NCBI GenBank assembly: GCA_035528415.1
Contig: DATKYQ010000085.1
Location: forward strand, 11,217 to 75,216
DNA from: DATKYQ01 sp035528415
GTDB taxonomy: Bacteria; Myxococcota; B64-G9
Direction: 5' to 3'
DNA: 64,000 bases
Shown here: piece after piece, positions 35,427 through 43,553 of the stretch
Numbering within the stretch: position 1 is the stretch's first letter
Layout of the letters: every line of letters begins with the position of its first letter
Program-made: the position numbers and the translations under genes
Notes under the pieces: model-generated
Database searches by the model: none
What the model saw: the letters and a program-made list of their open reading frames with translations, nothing else
Told to the model about the DNA's origin: nothing

Positions 35427-35618
35427 ATGTGTGAATCAAGCGCTTACCTGCAAGACGAGGACGGTCAGGAGGAGTTGCTGCTCGAGGACGTCGTCATGCT
35501 CAAACCCTCGGGCGGCCGGATTGTATTGATGAACATTCTGGGCGAGAAAAAAGAAATCGAAGCGAGCATCGATCAGATCGACCTGCTGAGACACAAGATA
35601 CTGCTGCGCAAGCCATGA
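35427..35618 (+). CDS. cooT: CooT family nickel-binding protein
   Basis: This 63-residue protein starts at the ATG at 35427 (GAGG upstream), so the second residue is Cys, the Ni(II) ligand of CooT. MCESSAYLQDEDGQEELLLEDV, VVMLKPSGGRIVLMNILGEKKEI and a C-terminal RHKILL strand match the small beta-barrel family. CooT takes part in nickel supply to CO dehydrogenase. It lies across the strand divide from the CODH/ACS cluster and next to folE2, which supports a shared role in one-carbon metabolism. A longer in-frame upstream start is unlikely. Confidence 0.85.
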   Translation: MCESSAYLQDEDGQEELLLEDVVMLKPSGGRIVLMNILGEKKEIEASIDQIDLLRHKILLRKP

Positions 35619-35649
35619 GGGGATACAAATAATATCGCGGGCGCTGCCG

Positions 35650-37401
35650 TCAGAACTTGAAGGTGCTCTTGAACAGATGGTAGGGCTGCGTGACGGTGCC
35701 AAAGGCGGCGCTCTGGCTGTGGGTGATGTCGAAGCTGGTGTGGTCGACGCCGACCTCGCCGCCCACTGACAGGTCGGCCCCGACGATGTTGCCGCCGGTG
35801 GGGTCGGAGATGCCCACTCCGGCCCGTACCCCTATCGTCAGGTTGGAGAAGTCCACGCTGAACTGGGCGAACACCGTCCCGCCGATCTTGACCGACAGCT
35901 TGCCGTTGTCCACTCCCAGGCTGCCGAGGGAATCCAGGGAGACCTCTCCCTTAAGTCCGTCGTTCTTGCCGTCGACTAGGGACTTGGCCAGTTTTTTAGC
36001 CGCGTCGGCCGCTTCCTGCGCCGCCTGGTCCATCTCTTGCCGCTTGGCCTCCCACTCGGAAAGATACTCTGCTGTCTGGCATACCGCGTCCACGCTTTCG
36101 CAATGGGCCTCGGCGCCATCGCGGGTGCCGTAAATGTGCGTCTGCACCAGGGCCGCTCCCAGAGCGATGTGCTTGCAGTCGACGCTGAGCGAGTTGTAGA
36201 CAATGCTCGCCTCGAAGCTCACCGCCGCATCGGACATGCCGGGGAAGGCCGCCATCAGGGCTCCGGTCATCTTCAGCTCTCCGGCCACCATGTTGTTAAG
36301 CGCATCCCTCAGGTAAGTTGCCAGCGCCTGCTGATCAGCCGGCAAATCGCTGAGCATCAGGTATCCCCAGTCACCGCTGCAAAAGCTCTTGAAGCAGCCG
36401 CAACAGGGCTGCCCCGCAGCTTGACAGCAATCGCCAAGCTGCTGGCCCAGCAGGTCCTGATTGTCCGACCATGCCTGGAAGATCGTGTCCATGTCCGCGT
36501 ACAACTTGTTGTCGATTACATCGCCGCGGTCAGCGTTCTCGGTTGTCAGGTTGGCGATGGTGATGAGCAGCTCGGGAGGAACGTCGGCGGGCATGTTCAT
36601 GGTCAGGTTCAACATCTCCTGGATCAAGGCCTGCGCCTCCTGCTGCTTCTGCATGGTGAAATCGCTGCACTGCTGGCTGCTGGCAAGTTGCAGGGCCTGA
36701 TTGATGTCGTTTTCGCACATCGCGTAAAGGCTGCCCTCGAGCCCGACGATGTAGTCTACCTGCTCAGCGCGATATTCCATCATGGCCGTGCGGGCCATCA
36801 CGCTGTAGGGGGCGATATCGAGCGCCTCGGCGACCTCCTGCTGGGCCTTGTCGGCCTTGTTCTGGCAGGCCAGGGCGGAGGCCAGGCTCAGGCGCAGCAG
36901 CTCGTTCTGGTCGGCGTCATGGCTCTTGGCCGTTCTGAGCAGCCGCTCGGCGTCCTCGCAGCGCTGCTTCTCGATCAGGCCGACTCCGAGCTGGGACAGT
37001 GAGTCGGGATTGGCAGGTGCCAGCCGGGCCGATTGGGCCGAGGCCCACAGGGAGGCCGAGAGGTTGCCGTTGAATACGGCCAGCGCCCCGAACATGCGGT
37101 ACATCCCGGCCTCGTTTCCCGGTTCGATGGTGGCCGGATCATCCGGGGGCGGCGGTTCGACCGGTCCCAGAATGCCCGAGCCGGTGTAGTTGTAGCCGGC
37201 AACGTATTGCCTGACCTGCTCGAAGCCATCGAGCTGAGCGGCGGTCGAGTCTTGTTCAACCTCCTGGATCAGGTCATCGCAGAACGAGACGACTTGATCT
37301 TCGCTCATCACCCCGCCCGAGCCCGATTGCGATCCGCATCCACCAAAAGCTCCAGACGCAAACACAAATGCCGTTACCCACAGACATGCTCGAATTTTCA
37401 C
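35650..37401 (-). CDS. Large lipoprotein with TPR-like region
   Basis: The start is the GTG at 37401 with GGAGG upstream; the first ATG lies 11 codons before and leaves an N-terminus that does not look like a signal peptide. Lipobox FGGC. About 583 residues. Residues ~95-205 look like helical repeats (ALAVFNGNLSASLWASAQSARL, RLLRTAKSHDADQNELLRLSLAS), and the middle has a Cys-rich patch (CCQAAGQPCCGCFKSFC). The C-terminal ~130 residues are Gly/Ser-rich beta strands (VSLDSLGSLGVDNGKLSVKIGG, FSVDFSNLTIGVRAG), possibly outer-membrane or adhesin-like. Function unknown. It follows the YedK gene by 34 bases. Confidence 0.72.
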   Translation of the reverse strand: MKIRACLWVTAFVFASGAFGGCGSQSGSGGVMSEDQVVSFCDDLIQEVEQDSTAAQLDGFEQVRQYVAGYNYTGSGILGPVEPPPPDDPATIEPGNEAGMYRMFGALAVFNGNLSASLWASAQSARLAPANPDSLSQLGVGLIEKQRCEDAERLLRTAKSHDADQNELLRLSLASALACQNKADKAQQEVAEALDIAPYSVMARTAMMEYRAEQVDYIVGLEGSLYAMCENDINQALQLASSQQCSDFTMQKQQEAQALIQEMLNLTMNMPADVPPELLITIANLTTENADRGDVIDNKLYADMDTIFQAWSDNQDLLGQQLGDCCQAAGQPCCGCFKSFCSGDWGYLMLSDLPADQQALATYLRDALNNMVAGELKMTGALMAAFPGMSDAAVSFEASIVYNSLSVDCKHIALGAALVQTHIYGTRDGAEAHCESVDAVCQTAEYLSEWEAKRQEMDQAAQEAADAAKKLAKSLVDGKNDGLKGEVSLDSLGSLGVDNGKLSVKIGGTVFAQFSVDFSNLTIGVRAGVGISDPTGGNIVGADLSVGGEVGVDHTSFDITHSQSAAFGTVTQPYHLFKSTFKF

Positions 37402-37435
37402 GTTATTGCCCTCCGGAATGAATGATGGACACATA

Positions 37436-38116
37436 CTAGCTCAGATCTCCTTCTAAGACAATCCGGATGACGTCCTGGTCGTCGTTGGACGGCGAGTTGA
37501 CCCTGGCCGAGACCGGGTAGGCGTCCATCTCGGCGGAGGAAAAAGGGGCAAGCAACGGCTTGAGATCCGCGACCCTGGCGGGATCGGGATCGAGCCAGCG
37601 ATCATATGCGGCGGCGGGCAGGATCACCGGCATGCGCCGGTGGATCGGCTGAAGCAGTTCGTTGGGACTGGTAGTGATAATTGTGAAGGTCAAGAGCGGC
37701 TTCTCCCCGTTCGGCTGATAACTCTCCCAGAGACCGGCCAGCGCGAATGGTCTTTCCGTTTTCAAACGGACGAAGTACGGAACTTTACCGTCGCCCGTGT
37801 CCTTCCATTCGAAGAATCCATCGGCCGGCACCAGGCAGCGCCGCTTTCGAAATGCTTCGCGAAACGAAGGCTTTTCGGTCAGAGTCTCGGCCCGGGCATT
37901 GATCAGGCGCGCGCCGATTTTCAGATCTTTGGCCCAGCCGGGAACCAGGCCCCAGCGAAACGATTCGAGCCTGCGCGGCGACAGATTGGGTACGACCATT
38001 GCTTGCTGCGTGGGCGCGATGTTATAGCGCGGCTTCAGATCAACGTAGCCCGAGCCCAGATCGAAGGCCTGTAGATCCTGCGGAGTGAGAGAAAAAAAGG
38101 CGAATCGGCCGCACAT
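37436..38116 (-). CDS. yedK: SOS response-associated peptidase (YedK/HMCES family)
   Basis: 226 residues, full length. The conserved N-terminus MCGRF gives Cys2, which forms a thiazolidine crosslink to abasic sites. NARAETLTEKPSFREAF, RRCLVPADGFFEWK (Glu) and HRRMPVIL (His) complete the family motifs. It shields abasic sites in single-stranded DNA. It is unusual that its ATG lies one base after the stop of the CooC-type gene at the tail of the CODH/ACS cluster, so it probably shares that transcript. The family assignment is firm; the operon link may be incidental. Confidence 0.93.
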   Translation of the reverse strand: MCGRFAFFSLTPQDLQAFDLGSGYVDLKPRYNIAPTQQAMVVPNLSPRRLESFRWGLVPGWAKDLKIGARLINARAETLTEKPSFREAFRKRRCLVPADGFFEWKDTGDGKVPYFVRLKTERPFALAGLWESYQPNGEKPLLTFTIITTSPNELLQPIHRRMPVILPAAAYDRWLDPDPARVADLKPLLAPFSSAEMDAYPVSARVNSPSNDDQDVIRIVLEGDLS

Positions 38117-38117
38117 C

Positions 38118-38915
38118 TCATTCGGCCGTGGCGGCGGCGATGATGCCCCGCATCACCTTGCTCAGTTGCGCCGGTATGCCGTTTTGAAATACGAGTTTGC
38201 CCGCCAGGTCGGCCTCGACGAAGGCAGGATCGAATGGAACGCTGCCCAGAAGCGGCATGTCTCCCAGCGCCTTGGCGATCGCCAGCTCGTCGTCCGCGCT
38301 GCGCACTTTGTTGGCCACGGCCGCGACCCGCTCGAGACCGATATCGGCGGCCAGCTTGCGAACCATCTTGGCGGCGTTGATCGAACGCGAGCCGGGCTCG
38401 ACCACCGTCAGCATCAAGTCGACCGCTCCGGCGGTGGCGCGCCCCAGGTGCTCTACCCCGGCCTCCATGTCCAGCACCAGCGCCTCGTCCTGGTAGAGCA
38501 ACAAGTGTTGCACCAGGTTCTTCAAAAGAATGCTTTCGGGGCAAACACAACCCGAGCCTCCCGAATCGACCGTGCCCATGACCATCAGGTGCACGTTGTC
38601 GTGGACCTTGGCAAAACGCTCGGGGATATCGTCGACCCTGGGATTCATCTTGAAAAAGCCGCCTAAAGTCCCCGGCTTGGCGCCGGTGCGCTCGAAGATG
38701 AAATCCTTCATTTCGGACAGGGGCACTATGCTCATATGATCCGGAAAGCCGAGCGCCCCGCCAAGGCTGGCTACAGGATCGGCGTCCACCGCCAGCACCC
38801 GCCGTCCGTCTTTGGCCAAGTGCCGAATCAGCAGGGCGGCCACGGTTGTCTTGCCAACCCCACCCTTACCGCTTATTGCCAGCTTGATTGCTTTTTGGCT
38901 CACGACCAGGCCCAT
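38118..38915 (-). CDS. cooC: CooC-type nickel-insertion ATPase
   Basis: About 265 residues from the ATG at 38915 (GCGGAG upstream). ISGKGGVGKTT (about residues 14-24) is the deviant Walker A of MinD/CooC ATPases, and Cys123 and Cys125 form the CxC motif (SGCVCPESILL) that binds nickel between two CooC subunits. It dimerises on ATP and delivers Ni to the CODH C-cluster or the ACS A-cluster (AcsF role). A second CooC-type gene lies at the far end of the cluster (50637). The gap to acsE contains a perfect hairpin. Confidence 0.92.
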   Translation of the reverse strand: MGLVVSQKAIKLAISGKGGVGKTTVAALLIRHLAKDGRRVLAVDADPVASLGGALGFPDHMSIVPLSEMKDFIFERTGAKPGTLGGFFKMNPRVDDIPERFAKVHDNVHLMVMGTVDSGGSGCVCPESILLKNLVQHLLLYQDEALVLDMEAGVEHLGRATAGAVDLMLTVVEPGSRSINAAKMVRKLAADIGLERVAAVANKVRSADDELAIAKALGDMPLLGSVPFDPAFVEADLAGKLVFQNGIPAQLSKVMRGIIAAATAE

Positions 38916-38956
38916 CGCAGCTCCGCCAGATCTAAAAATAACCTGCGTTGGACTCA

Positions 38957-38987
38957 GCAACTTCTTCGCAGAATGCGAAGAAGTTGC
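38957..38987. other. Perfect 14-bp hairpin between acsE and cooC
   Basis: GCAACTTCTTCGCA (38957-38970) and TGCGAAGAAGTTGC (38974-38987) pair fully with a 3-base loop. It lies in the non-coding gap between acsE and cooC. On the transcribed minus strand a T-rich run (TTATTTTT) comes only about 15 bases later, so it is not a typical terminator. It may stabilise or partially terminate the mRNA. Confidence 0.9.
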
Positions 38988-38998
38988 GCAGTAAGAGT

Positions 38999-39889
38999 CT
39001 ATAAATCGAGCCAGGAGTCGCTGTAGAGCGTCTGTCCCAGGAGCATCTTGGTCGTCTTTGCGAACCTGAGCTTTTCCTCGTCGAGGCTGGCCAGATCCGG
39101 TTCGTTGCCGTCCATGATCTTGCCGATCAACTCCTCGATATCCGGCCGGCTACCCTTTGCCAGAGCGAGAATCTCGGTATCCAACCCGTCCAGGATGGCG
39201 CCTGTCAGCCCGGCGTGCTTGAGCATCAACAGGTAGCACTGGTTGAGCAGCGGGCGCAGGTTGTCCGGGGAACCATTGGAAACGTTGGAAAGCCCGCAGG
39301 TGTTGGAGTAGTCGGGCGACATCGCGCCCAGCATGCCGATGAACTCGGTGCACGAACCTACCTGCTGCTGCTGGCTGGAGACCGGCACCACGATGGGATC
39401 GATCCACACGTCGCCGTGGGGAATGCCGAACTCATCGCCCTGGGCCATCAACATGGCCGCGTTGGCGGCGCGCTCGTTGGAGTCGCGCGGGATACCCTCG
39501 GTTCCCAGCACCAAAGCAACCGCGCCCGAGTTGTACTCCTTGGCCAGCGGCCAAAGGGCCTCCATGCGCTCGGGCCTGGCGGAGATCGAGTTGATCACGG
39601 CTTTGCCGGCCGACGACTTGTGGGCCTTCAGACCGGCCTCGATGGCCTTTACGTTCGATGTATCCAGGTACAACGGCAGGTCGGCAACCTCCTGGACGGT
39701 CTTGACTACCCATTCCATCAGCTCTTCACCGCCCTTGCGGGCCGGGCCCAGGTTGATATCAAGCAAGTCCGATCCATTGGTTGAAAGCTTCTCGGCCAGT
39801 TCCTGGATGGGTTTCTTGTCCCGGTTCTTCATGGCCGGACCGATCTTCTTGGACATCACATTTATATTCTCGGCAATAACTCTGAACAT
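38999..39889 (-). CDS. acsE: Methyltetrahydrofolate:corrinoid/iron-sulfur protein methyltransferase
   Basis: The ATG at 39889 has GGGAGGA upstream and gives 296 residues. It is a pterin-binding TIM barrel of the AcsE/MeTr type: FRVIAENINVMSK, DLLDINLGPARKG (Asp and Asn of the pterin pocket) and LPLYLDTSNVKAIEAGL near residues 80-95. It transfers the methyl group from methyl-H4folate to the cobalt of the CFeSP (AcsCD), linking the folate branch to the CODH/ACS branch. It sits between acsC and cooC in the cluster. Confidence 0.93.
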   Translation of the reverse strand: MFRVIAENINVMSKKIGPAMKNRDKKPIQELAEKLSTNGSDLLDINLGPARKGGEELMEWVVKTVQEVADLPLYLDTSNVKAIEAGLKAHKSSAGKAVINSISARPERMEALWPLAKEYNSGAVALVLGTEGIPRDSNERAANAAMLMAQGDEFGIPHGDVWIDPIVVPVSSQQQQVGSCTEFIGMLGAMSPDYSNTCGLSNVSNGSPDNLRPLLNQCYLLMLKHAGLTGAILDGLDTEILALAKGSRPDIEELIGKIMDGNEPDLASLDEEKLRFAKTTKMLLGQTLYSDSWLDL

Positions 39890-39929
39890 GACTTCCTCCC
39901 TGGCAGGACTCGGCCTCACACGGCAAATC

Positions 39930-41279
39930 CTACGAATAGTTCTCCTTCAGATAGGCCGGGATGTTGGCCGCCTCGCGCGGACCAACGTTCACCGTCCAGT
40001 CGGAGCCGACTTCTTCCTCGAGGTCGCCCTGGATAACGGCCGCGTAACCCGGGATGATCAGGTTGCGCTTCTGGAGTTTGTCCTTGATGCCGCTCTTGTT
40101 GACGAAATCGCCCAGCACGTCGCCGACGAACTTGCCGGCGGCCCAGGCGGTCAATACCGAAAGGCCCTCTGTATCCAAGACCGCTAAATAGGCCGGAACG
40201 CGGCTGCTCTCGATCTCGCCGGAGACGACGAAGTAGGTCAGCGAGAAGTTCGAGGTGCACAGCACCGGGCTGTCAGGGCCCGGGTTGTTGATTTCGTAGA
40301 TCTTCTGCTCGGTCTTCATCGGCCGCTGCGGATCGGTGTAGATGTTCAGGCGCTCCAGGAGCAGGTTGAAAATGTTCTGCCCGGTGAAGTCGGAGAGCAC
40401 AATGATGCCGGCGTACTTGGCCAGTGCCATAGAGGCGTAGACGTTCTCCATCATGAAATCGTCGGTCATCTCGAACGGCAGCACTATCGTCGGATAGCCC
40501 AGGAACTTGAATTTCTTCTGGATGGCCACCTCGCGAATGCGAATCTGGTCGTGCATCACCTGCTTAATCCTGCGCGAGCCGGGGTCGATTACCAGATCTT
40601 CGACGCCGGCAGCGTTCAGTTTCTTGGTAAGCTCGGCGAGAGCATCCAGATCGGACGCCTTGGCAACCAGGGGAAGCTTTTTCTCCTTGGCAATCTTGGC
40701 CATCTCGTCGGCGTTATCCGCCGTCGCCGCATACAGCAACGGGCGCCTGTCCCCGCAGGCATCCACTCCGGCGGACATTACCTCGGGGGACTCGCTCATC
40801 AGGATGATGGCGCGGCTGGTCTTCTCGCAGGCCTTCTTTGCCAGGGCCGCGAACTTGTCCTTGTCGCCTGACACCGAGCGCACGGCGACGGCGTCCCCTC
40901 GCAGGATCAGGCCCACGCGATCGTAAGACATCTCCATAAAACGCCTAAGCTTGCCGTCCACCGCCTCGTTCGACTCGTCGTCCGAGACAAGCACCGCCAA
41001 CCCGGTCTTATTGAAAAATGTCTTCTCGTGCCTGAAGAGCACCGTCTCGCCGCCGACCTTGAAGGCCCCGTCGCCGCTGCCGATTTCCACCGTGCGAATC
41101 GGCGGGGCCGAGTCCGCGGCCAGCTTCTGTTTGGTCTCCTCGGAAACGTGGGGACAGGCGGACAACTCGGCCTTGCCCGCCGCCAGGTTCATGGCGAAGG
41201 CCAGGCAGGTGGGCACGCCACACTCCTTGCAATTTGTTTTTGGCAACATCTGGAAAATCTGAATACCCGTGAGACCCAT
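39930..41279 (-). CDS. acsC: Corrinoid/iron-sulfur protein large subunit
   Basis: 449 residues with GGAGGA before the ATG. The N-terminus carries the [4Fe-4S] cluster ligands Cys17, Cys20, Cys25 and Cys42 (TNCKECGVPTCLAF ... SACPHVS), used for reductive activation of cobalt. A middle TIM-barrel and a C-terminal cobalamin-binding part follow; VLCTSNFSLTYFVVSGE precedes the corrinoid domain. It accepts methyl from AcsE and passes it to acetyl-CoA synthase, working with AcsD (49201), which lies several genes away, so the two subunits are not adjacent here. Confidence 0.95.
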   Translation of the reverse strand: MGLTGIQIFQMLPKTNCKECGVPTCLAFAMNLAAGKAELSACPHVSEETKQKLAADSAPPIRTVEIGSGDGAFKVGGETVLFRHEKTFFNKTGLAVLVSDDESNEAVDGKLRRFMEMSYDRVGLILRGDAVAVRSVSGDKDKFAALAKKACEKTSRAIILMSESPEVMSAGVDACGDRRPLLYAATADNADEMAKIAKEKKLPLVAKASDLDALAELTKKLNAAGVEDLVIDPGSRRIKQVMHDQIRIREVAIQKKFKFLGYPTIVLPFEMTDDFMMENVYASMALAKYAGIIVLSDFTGQNIFNLLLERLNIYTDPQRPMKTEQKIYEINNPGPDSPVLCTSNFSLTYFVVSGEIESSRVPAYLAVLDTEGLSVLTAWAAGKFVGDVLGDFVNKSGIKDKLQKRNLIIPGYAAVIQGDLEEEVGSDWTVNVGPREAANIPAYLKENYS

Positions 41280-41299
41280 GGTGTTCCTCCTTTCAGGCT

Positions 41300-43510
41300 C
41301 TACATCAAGGGGTCCATGCTCAGCGCAGGATGTTCTTTCTCGGTCAGGAAGGGGAGAATCTCCTCTTCGGTCGTTCCGACCGACTCGTCGGCAATTCTTT
41401 CGAGCAAGTCGGGAATGCCCTCGGCTGCCGCCCGTTTTTCGAACTTGGCGCGAATCTCTTCCTTGAGGTGCTTAGGCATCCAAACGATACGTTTAATGCC
41501 GCCCTCGGCGCGGATGAATTTCTTGCTTGAGATGTAGGTCTTGGAGTGGCCGACGAAACCGGGTGTCACCGCCCCGCCGCCGACGGCGCCGGCCAGGGTA
41601 GTGAACTTCATTCCGCAGGGGGTCATGCCGCCGTAGTCGCGGTCGACTGTCATGATGCCGTTGCAGGAAGGCGAAAGGGCCGCAATGCACTCGAAGCAGC
41701 CACAGGACGTCATCGGGGTGTCCATGATCGAATATGTGTTGTAGTACTCGATGTTGCCACGCGAGGCCTTCTTGATGAATTCGTTCACTCCCGCCCACTG
41801 CCCCTTGAGTTCGTCGATCATATCTCCCTTCTCGATCGGCTGGTTGGGGCCGGTGGGCGTAATCTCGAAGGCGGCCTTGCAATCGAGCCACGAGTAGGCT
41901 CCGCAAAGGCCGTTGCGCTCGGGCGTAACCACGCAGACATGGTTTGGAGCGAACGACTGGCACAGCGTGCAAGAGTAGAAAGTGCTTTCATCCTCGTCGT
42001 TCATGCCTTCGACGCGCTCGTCGCGCACGGCGTAGACCGCACGGGCCTGTTTGAGTATCTTCTTGACATTCTCCATTTCGGTGTAGATCTTCACCTGCAC
42101 CTTGTCGCAGATGCTGCCGAAATCCTGGTGGTACTTGGCATGCAGGATGGAACCGAGGTGCTTGAACCTGAAGCCCTTCTCGAAGGCGTCCTTGCTAATG
42201 CGGTACCAGGCGATGTCGCGCTGGCCGATGTGCATGACGCCCTTGGCGTAGTTGATCAGATGGTGGATCTGGCGCTCCAGGATCGGCTCAAAATCGTCCT
42301 GCATGCCACGTCCGGCAACCTCGACCACGACGGCCATGCCCATCCGGGTGCCGGGTTCAAACTCGTCGAGTTCCGGCCCGATGACCTCGATCCTGCCGTC
42401 CACGACTTCTTCCATCGGCTTCGAGGTCGTCCACTCGACCACAGTGTCGGCTTTGGGCCCGCCCGCCTCGACGTAAATGTTCTCGCCGCGCACGCGCTCG
42501 CCCTCGAAGGCCGGGCCATAGGAGACCGGCACCGGCACCTCGGCCACGGTCACCTTAAGGCCGCGCACTTCGGCTGCCTTAGCGACGATCTTATCGTGTG
42601 GAATATTGGCCACCACGTGCTCGTAGGTGCAGATGCCGGTGGGCAGCACCTCGGGGATGGGCGTGTCGGCAATGATCGGGAAACCGAAATTGACCGCCCC
42701 CAGACCATTGGCGTACCACTCGTCCGAGACTTCTCCAAAGGTCAGCGCAAAGGCGAAGATGCGGTCTTTGTTGTAGATCAGGATCTTCCTGAAGTCTCCG
42801 GGCTCCAAGCCGCCGAAGCTTAAAGCCGCCCGGGTCGCGAAGCCGGCCGCGAAGCAGACCGAAGAGGTGTTGTCACCGAAAGGCACCAGGCGGGTGGGCC
42901 AGCCGATCTGTACTCCGGCTTCCTTGAGCTGGTCGGCCATGTGCCTTCCATTGGTGTCCGCGTGCATGAAGACGTAGAGGTTTTTCTCTTGCAGCTCGGT
43001 GGCGATCTTGACCGCCGTCTCAACGTCAGGCGGCGCGCCCAGGATGGCGGCGAAGCCCGGGGCGGTGCCGTCGACGAACTCGACCCCGCGCTTACGCAGG
43101 ATGATGTCGTCGGCCGCGCCCAGCCATGGCCGCTCATCGGTGGGATCTTCGCCCGGCTGGTAGAAATCGGGGTTTACCAGGTAGTGATCGATGGCCTCCT
43201 CGATTTCCTCGGTAAAAAAGGTAGCCATCCCGGCATCGAGGGCCGGCGCCAGGTAAGGCAGGTGATGCACGGCCTTGACCGGCGGCGGAATGAGCGCCCG
43301 GCAGCGATCTAGCACCGGCCCCATGTCACCGACGGTCTTTACCGGCATGCCCAGGATCCCGTAGATCACAGGCAGAAAGTAGCCGGTGTTGGGAAAGGCG
43401 ACTTCCTTGTCGGGCCCGTATTTTTTCAAGGCGTCTTTGTACTTTTTCTCGGTCCGCTCGAATATCTTCCTGGCGCCGCGGATACCTGCTGAAGCGATTA
43501 TTTTCGACAT
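41300..43510 (-). CDS. acsB: Acetyl-CoA synthase catalytic subunit
   Basis: 736 residues, the length of acetogen AcsB rather than the shorter archaeal CdhC, so it keeps the N-terminal CODH-contact domain. The A-cluster [4Fe-4S] ligands fall in YSCTLCQSF, HVCVV and LCGAYSWLDC, and TSCGCFECI contains the Cys-Gly-Cys that holds the distal nickel. It joins CO, methyl and CoA into acetyl-CoA, or splits it. It pairs with the CODH subunit encoded immediately upstream. All expected nickel-iron ligands appear present. Confidence 0.97.
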   Translation of the reverse strand: MSKIIASAGIRGARKIFERTEKKYKDALKKYGPDKEVAFPNTGYFLPVIYGILGMPVKTVGDMGPVLDRCRALIPPPVKAVHHLPYLAPALDAGMATFFTEEIEEAIDHYLVNPDFYQPGEDPTDERPWLGAADDIILRKRGVEFVDGTAPGFAAILGAPPDVETAVKIATELQEKNLYVFMHADTNGRHMADQLKEAGVQIGWPTRLVPFGDNTSSVCFAAGFATRAALSFGGLEPGDFRKILIYNKDRIFAFALTFGEVSDEWYANGLGAVNFGFPIIADTPIPEVLPTGICTYEHVVANIPHDKIVAKAAEVRGLKVTVAEVPVPVSYGPAFEGERVRGENIYVEAGGPKADTVVEWTTSKPMEEVVDGRIEVIGPELDEFEPGTRMGMAVVVEVAGRGMQDDFEPILERQIHHLINYAKGVMHIGQRDIAWYRISKDAFEKGFRFKHLGSILHAKYHQDFGSICDKVQVKIYTEMENVKKILKQARAVYAVRDERVEGMNDEDESTFYSCTLCQSFAPNHVCVVTPERNGLCGAYSWLDCKAAFEITPTGPNQPIEKGDMIDELKGQWAGVNEFIKKASRGNIEYYNTYSIMDTPMTSCGCFECIAALSPSCNGIMTVDRDYGGMTPCGMKFTTLAGAVGGGAVTPGFVGHSKTYISSKKFIRAEGGIKRIVWMPKHLKEEIRAKFEKRAAAEGIPDLLERIADESVGTTEEEILPFLTEKEHPALSMDPLM

Positions 43511-43553
43511 TTAGCCGCTCCTTCTTTCCTGTGTGGTTCGTCTTTTTGCCCGC

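Noticed and set aside
41546..42823. Plus-strand frame of 425 codons opposite acsB
   Set aside because: Its translation is His/Asp/Leu-rich shadow sequence, while acsB on the other strand is unmistakable.
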